Of a stretch of 60,000 nt of DNA, positions 1-11,065 are shown piece after piece. The DNA lies in the NCBI RefSeq assembly GCF_032854445.1, contig NC_088303.1, positions 11,603,501 to 11,663,500 of the forward strand. The letters run 5' to 3'. This DNA is from Liolophura sinensis. Taxonomy: Eukaryota > Mollusca > Polyplacophora > Chitonida > Chitonidae. The notes beneath the pieces are model-generated. The model made no database searches. It had not been told where the DNA came from and saw nothing but the letters and a program-made list of their open reading frames with translations. Numbering within the stretch: the first letter of the stretch is position 1; the number at the start of each line of letters is the position of its first letter. Position numbers and translations under genes: made by a program.

Positions 1-169
1 TGTCAGTCAGTCGTTATATATCTTTTGAAATCGCAATTATAACTATAACTACCTGTAGTTTCAGGGCTTCCAAAACAGTCTTCATCAATGGTTTTCAGCT
101 CCTTCTTCAGAACAGAGCAGTTTGCGGCATGGCAATGCTGTAACAGTCAATTAGCAAGACAGTGATGCT

Positions 170-530
170 CCTGTATTAAGATAAACGGCCCGTTTTGGGA
201 AATCATTGACCGTGAACTAAGACAGTTAAAGATCATGTAATTGTCCAGTTACCGTATAAATCTGTTAAATAAATGCGCTTAAACTTACATTTCTGATATC
301 CTGGGGCTTCCTTTAAACAGTTGCAGCGAGAAAAATGTTGATGGAACATACGCACGAAAAGGGCAGCAATTTGGTGCAAATCACGAATTTCTAGCTCTCA
401 CAGTTTAGTATTTACAGGCCGTTGATTTCTAATCCTAAAATTAGATTTTATGAACATATCTCAAAAATTACAAACACAGACAAAAAACATAAGCAGATTC
501 GGAATCACCGGCCCGAAATACATCAAAATT
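170..530 (+). repeat. Dispersed repeat of unknown family, copy 1
   Basis: This segment is recognisably similar, in the same orientation, to 56190-56520. Shared blocks in the same order include attgtccagttacc, ggtgcaaat, tagctctcac, acaaacacagaca and aagcagattcgga. No tRNA-like head, terminal repeat or coding domain was seen. The open frame at 450-734 runs partly over it and has no recognisable motif, so I do not call it a gene. The similarity is seen by eye; the family identity is unknown. Confidence 0.55.
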
Positions 531-1248
531 CAAAACAATGACGTCATCTATTTTACCAATGGCGAACTTTTAAAGTTTTTAATGGATTTAAATGTTTTCT
601 TCAAACTTTATGTAATTAGTATCTCTTCACATGCATATACAGTTTTAGAAGGATACATCCATTGGTTCTTGAGAAAAAGAAACCTGATGATAATAGCGCT
701 GTCAACAACAGACAACAAAGCCTCATACTGGTAAGTTTCCCTACCTATACGGTACTCAATCACATTTTCAAAGAGTTTTAAAAATTTCATAACTGGAGTA
801 AGTTTGTAAGTATTCGCAAAAGTTTTGTAAATATTCGCGAAGCTGTCGGTTGCAATCGTAAAGGTAACGTAATAATTCCAGAAACATCGCTATGTCATAC
901 AGGTTCTCAAAATAAGCCTACCAAGGCAGAATAGATACGAAATACCTGTGAATGAACACGAACTTAAGATAGTGTCGTGACTCATTCGTAAGTCAGTCGT
1001 AAACGGAGTGTGGAGTTCATCATCATTCTTTTAAAGTTCTTCAAAAATTCAAAGAATGTCGTAAACATGACGTCATCGATCGTAACACTTTCGCAACTTG
1101 TCCGTGACTGTTGTAAGCCTGTTGTGAAATTCATGCCAAATTAACGTTTGCTACACGATACAGTACGAATCTTATGTTCTCACGGTTCGGCACAACATTC
1201 GGCTAGGTAGGGAACAGGACTTCAGTGACAATGGGTGGCCCTATGCCC

Positions 1249-1272
1249 TATATATATATATATATATATATA
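1249..1272. repeat. (TA)n microsatellite
   Basis: About 12 uninterrupted TA dinucleotides. Confidence 0.95.
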
Positions 1273-1980
1273 CGATGTTTCAGGTCGTTTTGCCAGTATG
1301 ACATGGAAACAAAAATGAGATCTCATCCACGTGTCAAAATCTCGGAGTCATAGTTAGCTGAAAGTGAATGTTAGTCATTCACATGCCAAAGATCAATGAT
1401 GATATATTTCGGTCAATTTGGTTTGGTGGAAGTGATTGCTGTAGTGTAGGCCTAAGTGAAAAATTCGTGAGCACGGCGCTAAACACTAATTATTCAATCC
1501 AACGACATAAATTGTAAGATATTAACTCACATACCATCTAATTTTCATATTATGGTGCCTAGTTGTAATTTCTGCGAGGCATTGTTGGGAAATCGAAACC
1601 GAGAGAGAAACCATGCTGCATTTGTTCGGTTCCCCATAAAGTGCTAACCCGTCTACTTCCGGTGATACATGAATCTAACTACTGGTTGACCTCTGGTTTT
1701 GACGCACAGGGATGAGATTGTCTCCAGGGCAGTTGGGAAGGTCTGGTGATTTCTGCTGACACCTGTGCCTTTTTCCTCACTTCAGTATTTGTGAAGTTGT
1801 CTGATATGCGCAGAAAGACCCTGACATAATAATGATCTAACGGAAGACTATACAACACGGCTATTCAGGCACCTGTATGCAAAGGGCAATAGTTTACCTT
1901 GGTTTCTGGGCGATAGCCCAAATACCCCGAATCCATAACCCCAGCTGTTGTCGTGTTCGTGGAGTATCCGTGATCACATC

Positions 1981-2150
1981 CACTTTAATAACTACAATGG
2001 TGACATTATGTAATCACTAATGTTCGGTTTGGTAGTTACGGTCACTTTAATAACTACGATGGTGAGGTCATGTCTTCACTAATGCTCAGAATATAGTTGG
2101 GTGCACTTAAATAACTACGGCGGTGACTTTATGTCTTCACTAATGCTCGT
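1981..2150. repeat. Minisatellite, 61-62-bp unit, three copies
   Basis: Three successive units begin at 1981, 2043 and 2104 with cactt(t/a)aataactac and each continues with a variant of ggtga..tatgt.ttcactaatg. Copies differ by several substitutions, so the array is old. Confidence 0.8.
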
Positions 2151-2814
2151 ACAATAATACAGGCACGTCTACGAGTGTCTAAGAATTTAGCAATTTGTAA
2201 TCTTTACCTTAACATCGCATATTACAGGTATCTCCGATCGCAAGGTGTTTTTTTCGCACTATGTATCGCTGTCCATTTACTTACATGTTAACGTTTGGCC
2301 TCCCAGAACTGTCTCTAAAGCCCTCAGCCCCAAACGCTCTGCGCCTTGTATTCCTCATTCCTTGAAACAAATCCAGTCAAATTTGATAGGGGATGACTGA
2401 TGAAATTTTCAGAAATTTACAAACAGCTGATAGGCTGGCCGGTGAAACACAACTTTTCTCAAGTTTGGCCTAGAGTGTACCCCCCTGCATTTTCTGAAAA
2501 GCACACAAATTTCTAACTACAGAATGAAATTGAAGCTTGCCCTATAAAATCGCACCATCCAAAATGTAGAAAAAGCGGAAAAAGGCCACTCAAAGGAGCA
2601 TAAGAACATATATTTAAAATAGCAGAGGATTACTAGATTCCCGATCCCGAAGCATTAATTGTGTACATGTAGCATATCTGTAGATATGAGCTCAACAACA
2701 ACTGTGCCAATGTCGTGAAATGTGACAAGCAATGCGCAAGCAAGAATGATTCCCGAAACTCAGTCTTTACTCCGACTGAATGTAGTGTGTGTCAATTTGA
2801 TGATAACCATTTCT

Positions 2815-5800
2815 TCATTTGTGAAAACTGCAGAAGTTTTGATACAGTTCCTCTGGTTCCAGTGACCTATGAGTGTACACGTCATCAGCAGTTTCGACCA
2901 CGGGCTTCACAACGATCTGCTTCAAATCACGGGATTCCAAAGCATCGCTCAACCACTCGAAAGCATTCAGTATTCCCTTCAATGATTCCATGGCTGAAGA
3001 TGGGAAAATGGCTGAAAGAGGGCATATTATACGGTTGGAATAATAATCATGTAGAGACAAAACACAACATGTCTTTTGCCATGACTGTTCATCCGATCAA
3101 CTTCCTGGATGTATTATACCGAGGTTAAAAGGAAGGGCAGTGTCAAGTATTGAAATATTGCATATGTACATTGGACAATGACAGCGTCACAAATATTTTC
3201 AACTGGCTCTGTATTCCAGATTTTTGATTTGTACATAAGGCCCAGATTCCTCAGATTTCCAAAGGGTTCAGTGACCGTTCCGCAGCTGTGACTCGTTTAT
3301 CATACAAAGTAAAAACGATTCTTTTGCACTGTCCATGTGGAAGATATGAACTATTTTCCACAGGCACTGCACCACTTTGAAATTTCGAATTTTCTAAGCA
3401 CCTGCTGGGTCCATTTTCAAAAGAATTGTGAAACCGGTCCTTGCATGGAAAAAGTATATACCCAGAACGTACTTACCCCATTTCTGCTTAATGTAACCAA
3501 GGCCCAGCTCCTTTGTAAGTTTGTCAGGCTTCATTGCCATAGTCAGATCTTGCTTGTGAGCTAATATAAGCACAGGGCACTCTGTCAGACGTTCATCCTT
3601 CAAGGTTTCCAATAACTCGTGCTTTGCCTCTTCAAGTCGGTATCTGTTGATACTGTCCAGCACAAAGATGACACGATGCGTCTGCTTGTAGAAGTACTCG
3701 TACAAAGGTCTCTGACCACGGAATAAAAAAGTTAAATTGTGCAGGCTATTTACTTTCCAGCCGTCGGCCCATATATCGGAATACCTTTGCTTACTTATTT
3801 GATTTACCGCATTTTAATGTTTAAAGTCCTGAAAAAAATGTTAAGTGTTTAAAGAGGCATTACCACAAATTGTGAGGAACAAATCGGTAAGCACTAACTA
3901 CTTCCATTTTAATACTATTATTATTCTCATATAGTCGAAATTAGCTCTTTCAAACACAACAACCTCGTCATTGTCCGATATATAATATTAGAGGAGACAA
4001 CAAAGACTTGATCATTGAGGTATCTTGTTTCTATATGCCCTGTGTTTAAGGCATGAATTATGTCGCTCGTTTCGAAAACAGTGCCCTCTGGCTCAGTGTT
4101 TAAGGCGTCCTTATATGATATCATTGCACTGCCTCGGTGTTTGTATGTAACGCCACATTACATATAAGATCACAAACCCTTAATCAATGAGGTCGCTTGT
4201 TTGAATGCAGCTCCCTCTGGCCCAGTGTTTAAGGCTTCGTTACATAATATCACAAACCCTTAATTGATCAATAGAGTCGCTTGTTTGAATGCAGCTTCCC
4301 CTGGCCCAGTGTTTAAGGCTTTCTTACCTAATATCACAAACCCTTAATTGATAAATAGGGTCGCTTGTCTGAATGCAGCTCCCTCTGGCCCAGTGTTTAA
4401 AGCTTCCTTACATGAAATCACAAACCCTTAACTGATCAATAGGGTCGCTTGTTTGAATGCAGCTCCCCCTAGCCCAGTGTTTAAGGCTTCCTTACATAAT
4501 ATCACAAACCCTTAATTGGTCAATAAGGTTGCTTGTTTGAATGCAGCTCCCTCTGGCCCAGTGTTTAAAGCTTCCTTACATGAAATCACAAACCCTTAAC
4601 TGATCAATAGGGTCGCTTGTTTGAATGCAGCTCCCCCTAGCCCAGTGTTTAAGGCTTCCTTACATAATATTACAAACCCTTAATTGATCAATAAGGTTGC
4701 TTGTTTGAATGCAAAACCCGCATGCTCAGTGTTTAAGGCGACCTAAGACCACAAATTCTTGATCCTTGGGATACTTTGTTCGAATGTTGCTCCCCGTTTG
4801 TTGCTCTGAATGAACAGCTTTGTTAGTGATCATGGTAAGCACCAATTAATTCCAAAACCTGAACATCGTCATGTGAGAAAGTTATTTAAGTGAGTATGGC
4901 TTAAACACTCATCAAACTGAAAAGTAATCAACTACACAACTACCAGGCTGAACTGAATAAGTACGTAGAATACCGTACATTCAGGTCGAATTAATTGATT
5001 TAACATACCATTTTACATCGTCCACCCACATCCAATGTTGTTAAGACAACATTTTTGCTCGTTACACTGTCAGCCCCTGTTTCAAACAAACACTGATGTA
5101 AAAATTTCTGCTCTATATATTTATTCATTTATTTGCTTGATTGGTGTTAACGTCGTACTCAAGAGCAGTTCACTCACACGGCGTCGGCCAGCATTATGGT
5201 GGGAGGAAACGGGACACAATCTGGAGGAAACCAATCTCAAGCAGGAATAATGCCAAAAAAAATTCATACTTTTTCTATTACAATTGACAAGTTGACAATC
5301 TTACTAACGGAATAATATATGCTTAATCTTAAAAATACACTAAAACGAAAATGGAAAACATAGAAAACAAACAATCAAAAAAGCTGGTGCGCCTTTTTCA
5401 CATTTTCACTTCTTCCATGGTTTTTAACGTGTTCTTCACTTCGTTTGGCGTTATTTATGAGCTTATCGATTGTTTTCCATTTTATTTGTGTTTTATTCCA
5501 TAATTTGTCTACATCAGAAAAATCCTATCGTGGTTCACTCGTTTTGTGTTTTAATTCTATCTTATCTCCATATCAGAAAATTCATCTTCAAGGCTCTCTC
5601 GTCTTTTTTAAATTTTATCATTAATCTCCGCATCGAAAATATCTTGAAGGCTGATTCGTTTTTTTGTTTTAATTTACTCTGCTATATCTCTAGATGAAAA
5701 TCCTACTTTTACACCAATATTTATATGTGTATAGGGGTATGTTGGTTATAAACCGTGTTAAGAACATGTAGGTCACGATCCTATAAGGCATTCTCGGACA

Positions 5801-5965
5801 ACACTCTTTTCACCCCTTTTACTGTTATCTGAACCAAAAAACTAGATGGAATTATTCCTGTAAATACTGAGAGGCCTATGTACTCACCCAGCCGAGCCAA
5901 ATTTTTTTCCGGATCACCCAGTTTTAGCTGGTTCAGAATCGTTGTTTTGTCGGCATCGCCAAGGC
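2815..5965 (-). CDS. ARF/ARL-family small GTPase with degenerate nucleotide-binding motifs (four exons, 5' exon missing)
   Basis: Minus-strand exons are 5965-5888, 5076-5009, 3711-3477 and 3011-2815 (TGA at 2815-2817). Each has AG/GT borders and phases agree across all three introns (1, 0, 1). Together they give about 192 codons covering an ARF fold from the P-loop to the C-terminal helix; only about 20 N-terminal residues are missing. Recognisable ARF landmarks are KTTIL..LKLG, LDVGG, RPLYEYFYKQT, RLEEAKHEL, CPVLILA, KQDL and a terminal EWLSDAL, followed by a 38-residue extension unlike ordinary ARFs. Oddities: the P-loop reads GLGDADKTT instead of GLDxAGKTT, the switch I threonine segment is replaced, DVGGQ reads DVGGR, and NKQD reads HKQD; the G5-like SSA is kept. 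ARF proteins normally act in membrane traffic or as scaffolds. With these changes, normal GTP binding and hydrolysis are doubtful, so it is either a pseudo-GTPase or a decaying paralogue. The open exons and consistent splicing favour the first. Confidence 0.75.
4160..4800. repeat. Minisatellite, 84-bp unit, about 7-8 copies, inside a GTPase intron
   Basis: The landmark gaatgcagct recurs at exact 84-bp spacing (gcag at 4207, 4291, 4375, 4459, 4543 and 4627, then a variant at 4711). Units share cacaaacccttaa, gtcgcttgt and cccagtgtttaa. A more diverged copy precedes at about 4020-4130. Units starting near 4375 and 4543 share the same variants, giving a 168-bp higher-order period. Confidence 0.9.
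5115..5245 (-). mobile_element. SINE family A, truncated copy
   Basis: Read on the minus strand this is the 3' half of the family: a cccaccataatgctgg-type block, the gtgtgagtgaa block, ttgagtacgac, then an A-rich AAATA-type tail. It lies in a GTPase intron. The same family recurs many times in the window (see 30090-30345 for the fullest copy). Confidence 0.8.
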
Positions 5966-6280
5966 CTAAATAAATCAATCAATCAGAGTGAAAACCCCAA
6001 TGCACTGAACTCCTCACATATCACAGAAATTCCTTGTGGCATGTCCCTTATTGTTCAAAACGTTTCCTACTGCTAACACATGTACCACACTATTTGTGAC
6101 ATGACTATGTACCCATAATATGTTACGTGTTATATACCGTACTCTTTATATCCTGTTATACAGTACTCTGTGTTGCCTATAGCCCCCTATTATGTGTCTT
6201 CCATTATACAGTACTTACTCTATGCCGCCAATTATACCGTGCCGCTCACTGTAGGCCCACAGGGTTCTGTACAACTCAAT

Positions 6281-6395
6281 ATAGTGAGAGCGACAGAAGT
6301 AACAGATTGCCTTTCCGGGGCCGGGGTTGAACCCACAACGCGATCCTGTGTCCTGTAGCTGTTAACATACAAGCGGCTTAACCATTTTGTGACGA
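6281..6395 (-). mobile_element. tRNA-like SINE head (fragment)
   Basis: On the minus strand the order is an A-box-like tggttaagccgc, about 35 bases of spacer, then a B-box-like gggttcaacccc. This is the internal RNA polymerase III promoter layout of a tRNA-derived SINE. No full tRNA cloverleaf or CCA-type end was found, so it is not called a tRNA gene. Confidence 0.5.
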
Positions 6396-7019
6396 TCGAT
6401 GACATCCCTCCCCACCCTCACCTCCAACCATCATATTTTTTCTCTATATAACATATCAACAATGTAGGACTACACTGTATATACAGCATGGCCAGCATAT
6501 AGACCTATGTATACCTCAATGCACATATAGGCTTAAAATGCCCATTATGACCACAGAAATACCAGCCTATTATAGACTCGGTTCGCGGAGAGCAGTAAAA
6601 TGACCACGTGCACAATATAATATGCAGGTTTTTGTGTTGCGCACTTTCACCAATGGTGTCAACGACTCACTTCCTGTCTCTAGTAGATAATTTGGCTTAT
6701 ATATTGTTATGTGACTTTCAACCACTCCACATCTGGGATATGAAGTGATAGTTTGTAGCCTTGCACAATGTTAATAACGTCAAAAAGACCTACATTTCTG
6801 TATACACAACTATACCTATGTGCTGGCTGGTATCGCATTGTACCTGCTTATGTCTGACATCTTGCACGCGGGATTTGTTTTCGTTAGGTTTTGCCACGCT
6901 GGCCTTCGGAGCAAGTCTTCAGTTTTCGGCAGTCGGATACACTGATTAGTCTTGTATAAGTTGTCTCCCCTATTGCGCCAGCTGAATGCTTGGTGTGCTG
7001 ATATATACTGCAAAACAAA

Positions 7020-7230
7020 TCTCTTATTTATTTATTTAATCATTTTATTAATCTTCAAAACACCGTGTTCAAGAATATTTTTAACATATATAAGACGCCA
7101 TTCACGTTCAAGAGTGGAGGAAAAACTGGAGTGCCAAAGCCCTTGACTTCAAATCGCAGCGGAACCTGGAGTTGAACACCTGCGAGATCTTATTGGTACA
7201 TGAATAGGGTCTGATAGTTGCACTGAGCCA
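7020..7230 (-). mobile_element. SINE family A, decayed copy
   Basis: A tail of ttatttatttattt type is followed by ccgtgttcaagaatattt and, further right, traces of the gaggaaaa block and a ggagttgaacacc B-box-like end. It is much more diverged than other family A copies. Confidence 0.45.
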
Positions 7231-8366
7231 GTGCAGAATCGTCTGGTCCAGTGGATCGCTGTATCCATTATTGTGAAGTGTGTACAGGTAAGCATGAACA
7301 ACGTGGCTTGGGCATGGTCGTAAATCCCCTGGTCGTACAGGGACCAAACTGATCAAAAACATATGCATCGTCGTTTTTTAAAAGTGTGTCTGCTGATACT
7401 GTTTTTGTGCGGCTTCACTGCAATGTGGCGTAGAGGCCTACTTCGCGGAGTAAGTGCTGAAACTCCCAGTAGAGGGCAGCCTAGACTCACGTGCTCATGT
7501 TTATTCATACAGATAACGGGATGATCGCGTGCATGAGTATGCTGTGTAGGTGCGGAGAAAGTGTGGCTCATGGGTGAAGTTAATTAATCATCCATTCGCA
7601 ACTAAAAGTTGACTTTACTAAAACATGTTTTTGTGATGATTTTTTGTGTATAACAAATTATAATAAAACCTTTACATGTAGTTCGCTCCTTTTGAGTATG
7701 ACTAAGAGGCAAGCAGATGAACACGCAATGTTTAGTTGTATTTCTTAAGTGCTGATGTTCTGAACAGAAGACGAGATCGTTTGAATCTGAAAAAAATCTG
7801 CGTACATCTTACAGAAAATTCCTTTTATTCAGTTGGGCGTAGTGAAAGGTTTCTGGACTTGCAATGGACGAGTGGTACAGCTGGCGAAATGAGTTTCTCA
7901 TTCTTATTACGTCTGCTTAGTTCACGAGTATGAGCAATCTATAGATCATCCCATGTTACATGCATGCATGTGGTTCAACTCGTTTGTGATTCATAACTCT
8001 AATTTCTTTCTTATTCTCATGATCACAGATATACAGATTTTCTAATTTCTCATTCCACCCAGCTTGTGAAACCATGCTCCATGTACTAGACTTCCTTGTT
8101 ACGTGGGCATTCCTTGCACGAGGAAAGAAGAACAAAGGCTTTTTTCATTCACTTTATTCGCCTCAACAGGGATGACATCATGGGATAAATTCCCTCTTCC
8201 CGTCGATTTTTCGTTAGGTTTACGTGACAAGTGCCACAAGTGTAAATGTTTCTCACACCGTCCGTGCTGTTCTGACCACACGTATTGTTCAAATAGATCA
8301 TACAGGTTTAAAAAACTGAACAAGCTAAAAAGTATACACTTTTCGGTTGAGGTATTTAATTCATTA

Positions 8367-8735
8367 TAATATTAGTTCGGTGGTATAATCGTTATAGAGA
8401 GCGTCCGTCTCAAAGCTGAGAGGTCGGCTATCAAACCCAGATCGGGTCATACAAAAGACAGTATAAGTGGTACTTGTGCCCTGCTTCGCTCGATGCCCAG
8501 CATTGAGAGGTGAGGGCATGGAAACAGAACTGGTTGCTCCAGTACGTGTCAATACAATGTTACAGGGTGGTATGTCATATCTGGTGTCTTCAACACGATG
8601 GTTCAGTTGCGGCAGCAGTTTGACGGCATGGACTCGCCCTGCCACGAGAGACACAATATACACACACCTAATGACTTCTCGTCGTTATATGAAATAACAA
8701 TTGATATATTTCGATGTGAAACCCCAGGTAGTCAT
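8367..8735 (+). mobile_element. SINE family C, full-length-like copy
   Basis: It starts with a tRNA-like head (ttcggtggtataatcgttat, then gagcgtccgtctcaaagc and a B-box-like region ending gatcgggtcat). It continues with a body sharing tacaaaaga, ctgagaggt.gag, tggttg, gtgtca.tataatgt and tgtctggtgtcttc-type blocks with 22305-22622. The 3' end includes cttctcgtcgttatatg. Two open frames run over it, one per strand; both are incidental. Confidence 0.75.
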
Positions 8736-10229
8736 CCTTGTGTCTGCATCGCATTAATAAATAAATGGGTCAGTTAAGCACAGAGAAGCTAGCTGATATC
8801 AGTGTTAGAAGCTTTTAAAGCTATACAGTTCTACAATTAGCTATAAATCAGGCACTCTGCACCCATGTAGACCGGACGCACCATCATGTAAGTGGAAAAT
8901 TCTGGAGCTGACGGTGTTAACATCAGTCAATCAGTCAATTTTTGTAAATACGTTAAACTTTTAGAGAAAATGAGGGTGAAGCTACTGTCTTCCCTGAATA
9001 AGCAAGGCAGTTAATTAAGTCTTAATTAAGTGTTTCTTCTAGCACAACATACCGCTAGATTAGCATAATGACATTCCAATGCTGTAAATTTCACATGACA
9101 TACCACCCTATCTACATGTACGTGTAGTTCAATTAAATTAAACACTGAAGCATATTTCCAACAATTTCTGATATTACAGCTGAGGCAGTGAGACTGGTAA
9201 GTATCAGAAATTGTTGAAAGTAGACCTTAACGTTTAAATCATTTGAACTACATGTGTATGTGGCTCTGTCTGTATATGCCTATGATATATTTTCCCACAT
9301 AACCAGACAATTCAGTGCTGTAAAGCACAGGTTCGAGACAAAGGACCCAAAACACCTCGCTCGTTATCGGCTACGATTTATGTGACAACATTTACCACGT
9401 ATATTGAGTGCAGTAAGCTTGTTAATACCTGTGTACACAGGTTCAAATCTTCAGGAGAACAGGCCTATGTGTATTTGTTGTGAAGTGGACTCCTTTACTC
9501 ACTTTTGAAAGTGGGGTTAAACAACAACAATGGAAATCAATCAATCAATCTTTATAGCATGGATTCTACCCTCCATGTCTATGTGTTTTCCAATTCAAGA
9601 ATAACACGATTTTCCTCCAGATACTAGGCCTAACTCTGTTTTGAGATTAGAGTCTCCCTTTCAAAATTATTTCGCCCCCATGCACTGCTTTCATATTAAT
9701 AAATCGACCAGAAACCTACGGTCACCTCTCGTGCCATTATATTGACCTTAGGTTTATACGTCTTATACATCGCGCTTGTACTTTTCAATCCTTCAACTGA
9801 CCACTATCGCAGCAGCTTCATGTGGAACGCTCACAAACAAATGTTACCCCATAAAGTAACGCAAAGTGGGCCAAGCCCCAACTTTCATTAAAATTACTCT
9901 ATTTACCAACTAGTTTGCCCACAATATTAAAGGATAGTACAAAGAAACGGGGAAACATAAAGCAACCACAAACATAAAGAGCTGTGTAGGGCTGTTCACT
10001 TGTTTTGAAGGGTGCGATGCCCCACAGGCAAAATGAAGCTGTTCTCAACATTGACTCAGAGGATGTCTTTTTTTCCCTGTAAACCGCAATATTCAGGACA
10101 CTACGTATTGCCTGGAGCTTTATTCACTGTTGTTCAGCGCTTTGTTTATTGCCTGCTTTACTCTGTATTATCTAGCTCATATGTTGCGTACAGACCTCTG
10201 CTCCGTATTGCCGGGCTTTACACCGCACA
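8736..10229. other. Intergenic DNA with SINE 3' ends and an inverted repeat
   Basis: SINE 3'-end fragments ending in caatcaatcaatc are visible at about 8866-8940 and 9490-9555. The inverted repeat at 9113-9262 is listed separately. No coding region was recognised. Confidence 0.5.
9113..9262. repeat. Imperfect inverted repeat (stem-loop), arms about 60 bp
   Basis: The left arm (about 9113-9174) contains gtgtagttcaa and caacaatttctgatat. The right arm (about 9199-9262) contains the reverse complements atcagaaattgttg and ttgaactacat in mirrored order. The centre, about 24 bases, includes ctgaggcagtgagactgg. Arms match by eye at roughly 75-80%. It could be a foldback/MITE remnant or a hairpin RNA source. 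Confidence 0.7.
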
Positions 10230-11065
10230 CGGCCTCCACTCTTACTCCGTACTGACTAGTGCTTTATTCCATAATGACTAGAGCTTTACTCCGTACTGAG
10301 TAGAGCTTTACTCCGTACTGACTAGAGCTTTACTCCATATTCTGCCTTCATTATTAGGCCTATTCCTGACTGACTAGAGCTTTATTTCGTACATGCATTC
10401 ACTTTTACTCCTTACTGACTAGACCTTTACTCTGCATACTGCCTTTTCTTTTACTCCTTACTGACTAGACCTTTACTCCGTATACTACCTTCACTTTTAC
10501 TCCGGACTTACTAGAGTTTTACTCCGTATACTGCTTTCATTTTTACTCCGGACTGACTAGAGTAATAATCCAGATTGACTAGAGCTTTACTCTGCATACT
10601 GCCTTCACATTTACTCCTTACTGACAAGTCCTATACTCGTATACTGCCTTCACTTTTACTCCGTACTGACTAGAGCTTTACTCCGTATACTGCCTTTACT
10701 TATACTCCTTACTGACTAGAGCTTTACTTCGTGTACTGCCTTCACTTTTACTCCATAGTGACTAAAGCTTTACTCCGTATACTGCTTTCATTTTTACCCC
10801 GGATTGACTAGAGCTTTACTCCGTATATTGTCTTCAATTATACTCCTTATACTGCCTAGAGCTTTACTCCGTGTACTGCCTTCACTTTTACTCCGTATTG
10901 AGTAAAGCTTTACTTCGTCTTTTGCTTCACCTTTACTCCGTTCTCACCAGAACTTTACCCCCTACTCTGCTCTACTTTTACCCGGTACTATTTGGAGTTT
11001 TATTCCATATTTCTTCATGCTTTACTTCGTATTGCGTAGAGCTTCATTTAATCATCAACGTCATA
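10230..11065. repeat. Minisatellite, 46-bp composite unit
   Basis: A 22-bp subunit (ctttactccgtactgactagag) alternates with a 24-bp subunit (cttttactccgtatactgccttca). About 18 degenerate 46-bp equivalents are present and similarity fades toward both ends. The open frame at 10871-11128 lies in it and is a by-product. Confidence 0.85.

Larger units (their letters stand above)
531..2814. other. Intergenic DNA, no gene seen
   Basis: No convincing coding exon is visible. It contains the (TA)n tract at 1249, a three-copy 61-62-bp repeat at 1981-2150 and a short ATG-started frame at 1552-1647 discussed as a weak THAP-like remnant. The part near 2300-2814 may include the 3' UTR of the minus-strand GTPase gene, but no polyadenylation signal was recognised there. 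Confidence 0.5.
5966..8366. other. Intergenic DNA, no gene assigned
   Basis: No coding domain was recognised. The missing first exon of the minus-strand GTPase gene should lie here or further right; three candidate donor sites (near 6209, 6660 and 7485) were tried and gave stops or a wrong P-loop. Degenerate ttatacagtact repeats occur at about 6130-6240. A decayed antisense SINE A copy lies at about 7020-7230. Confidence 0.5.

Noticed and set aside
3927-4124. 65-residue minus-strand frame between GTPase exons, tested as the switch exon
   Set aside because: It reads through a degenerate copy of the 84-bp repeat and lacks the DVGG motif; the real exon is 5076-5009.
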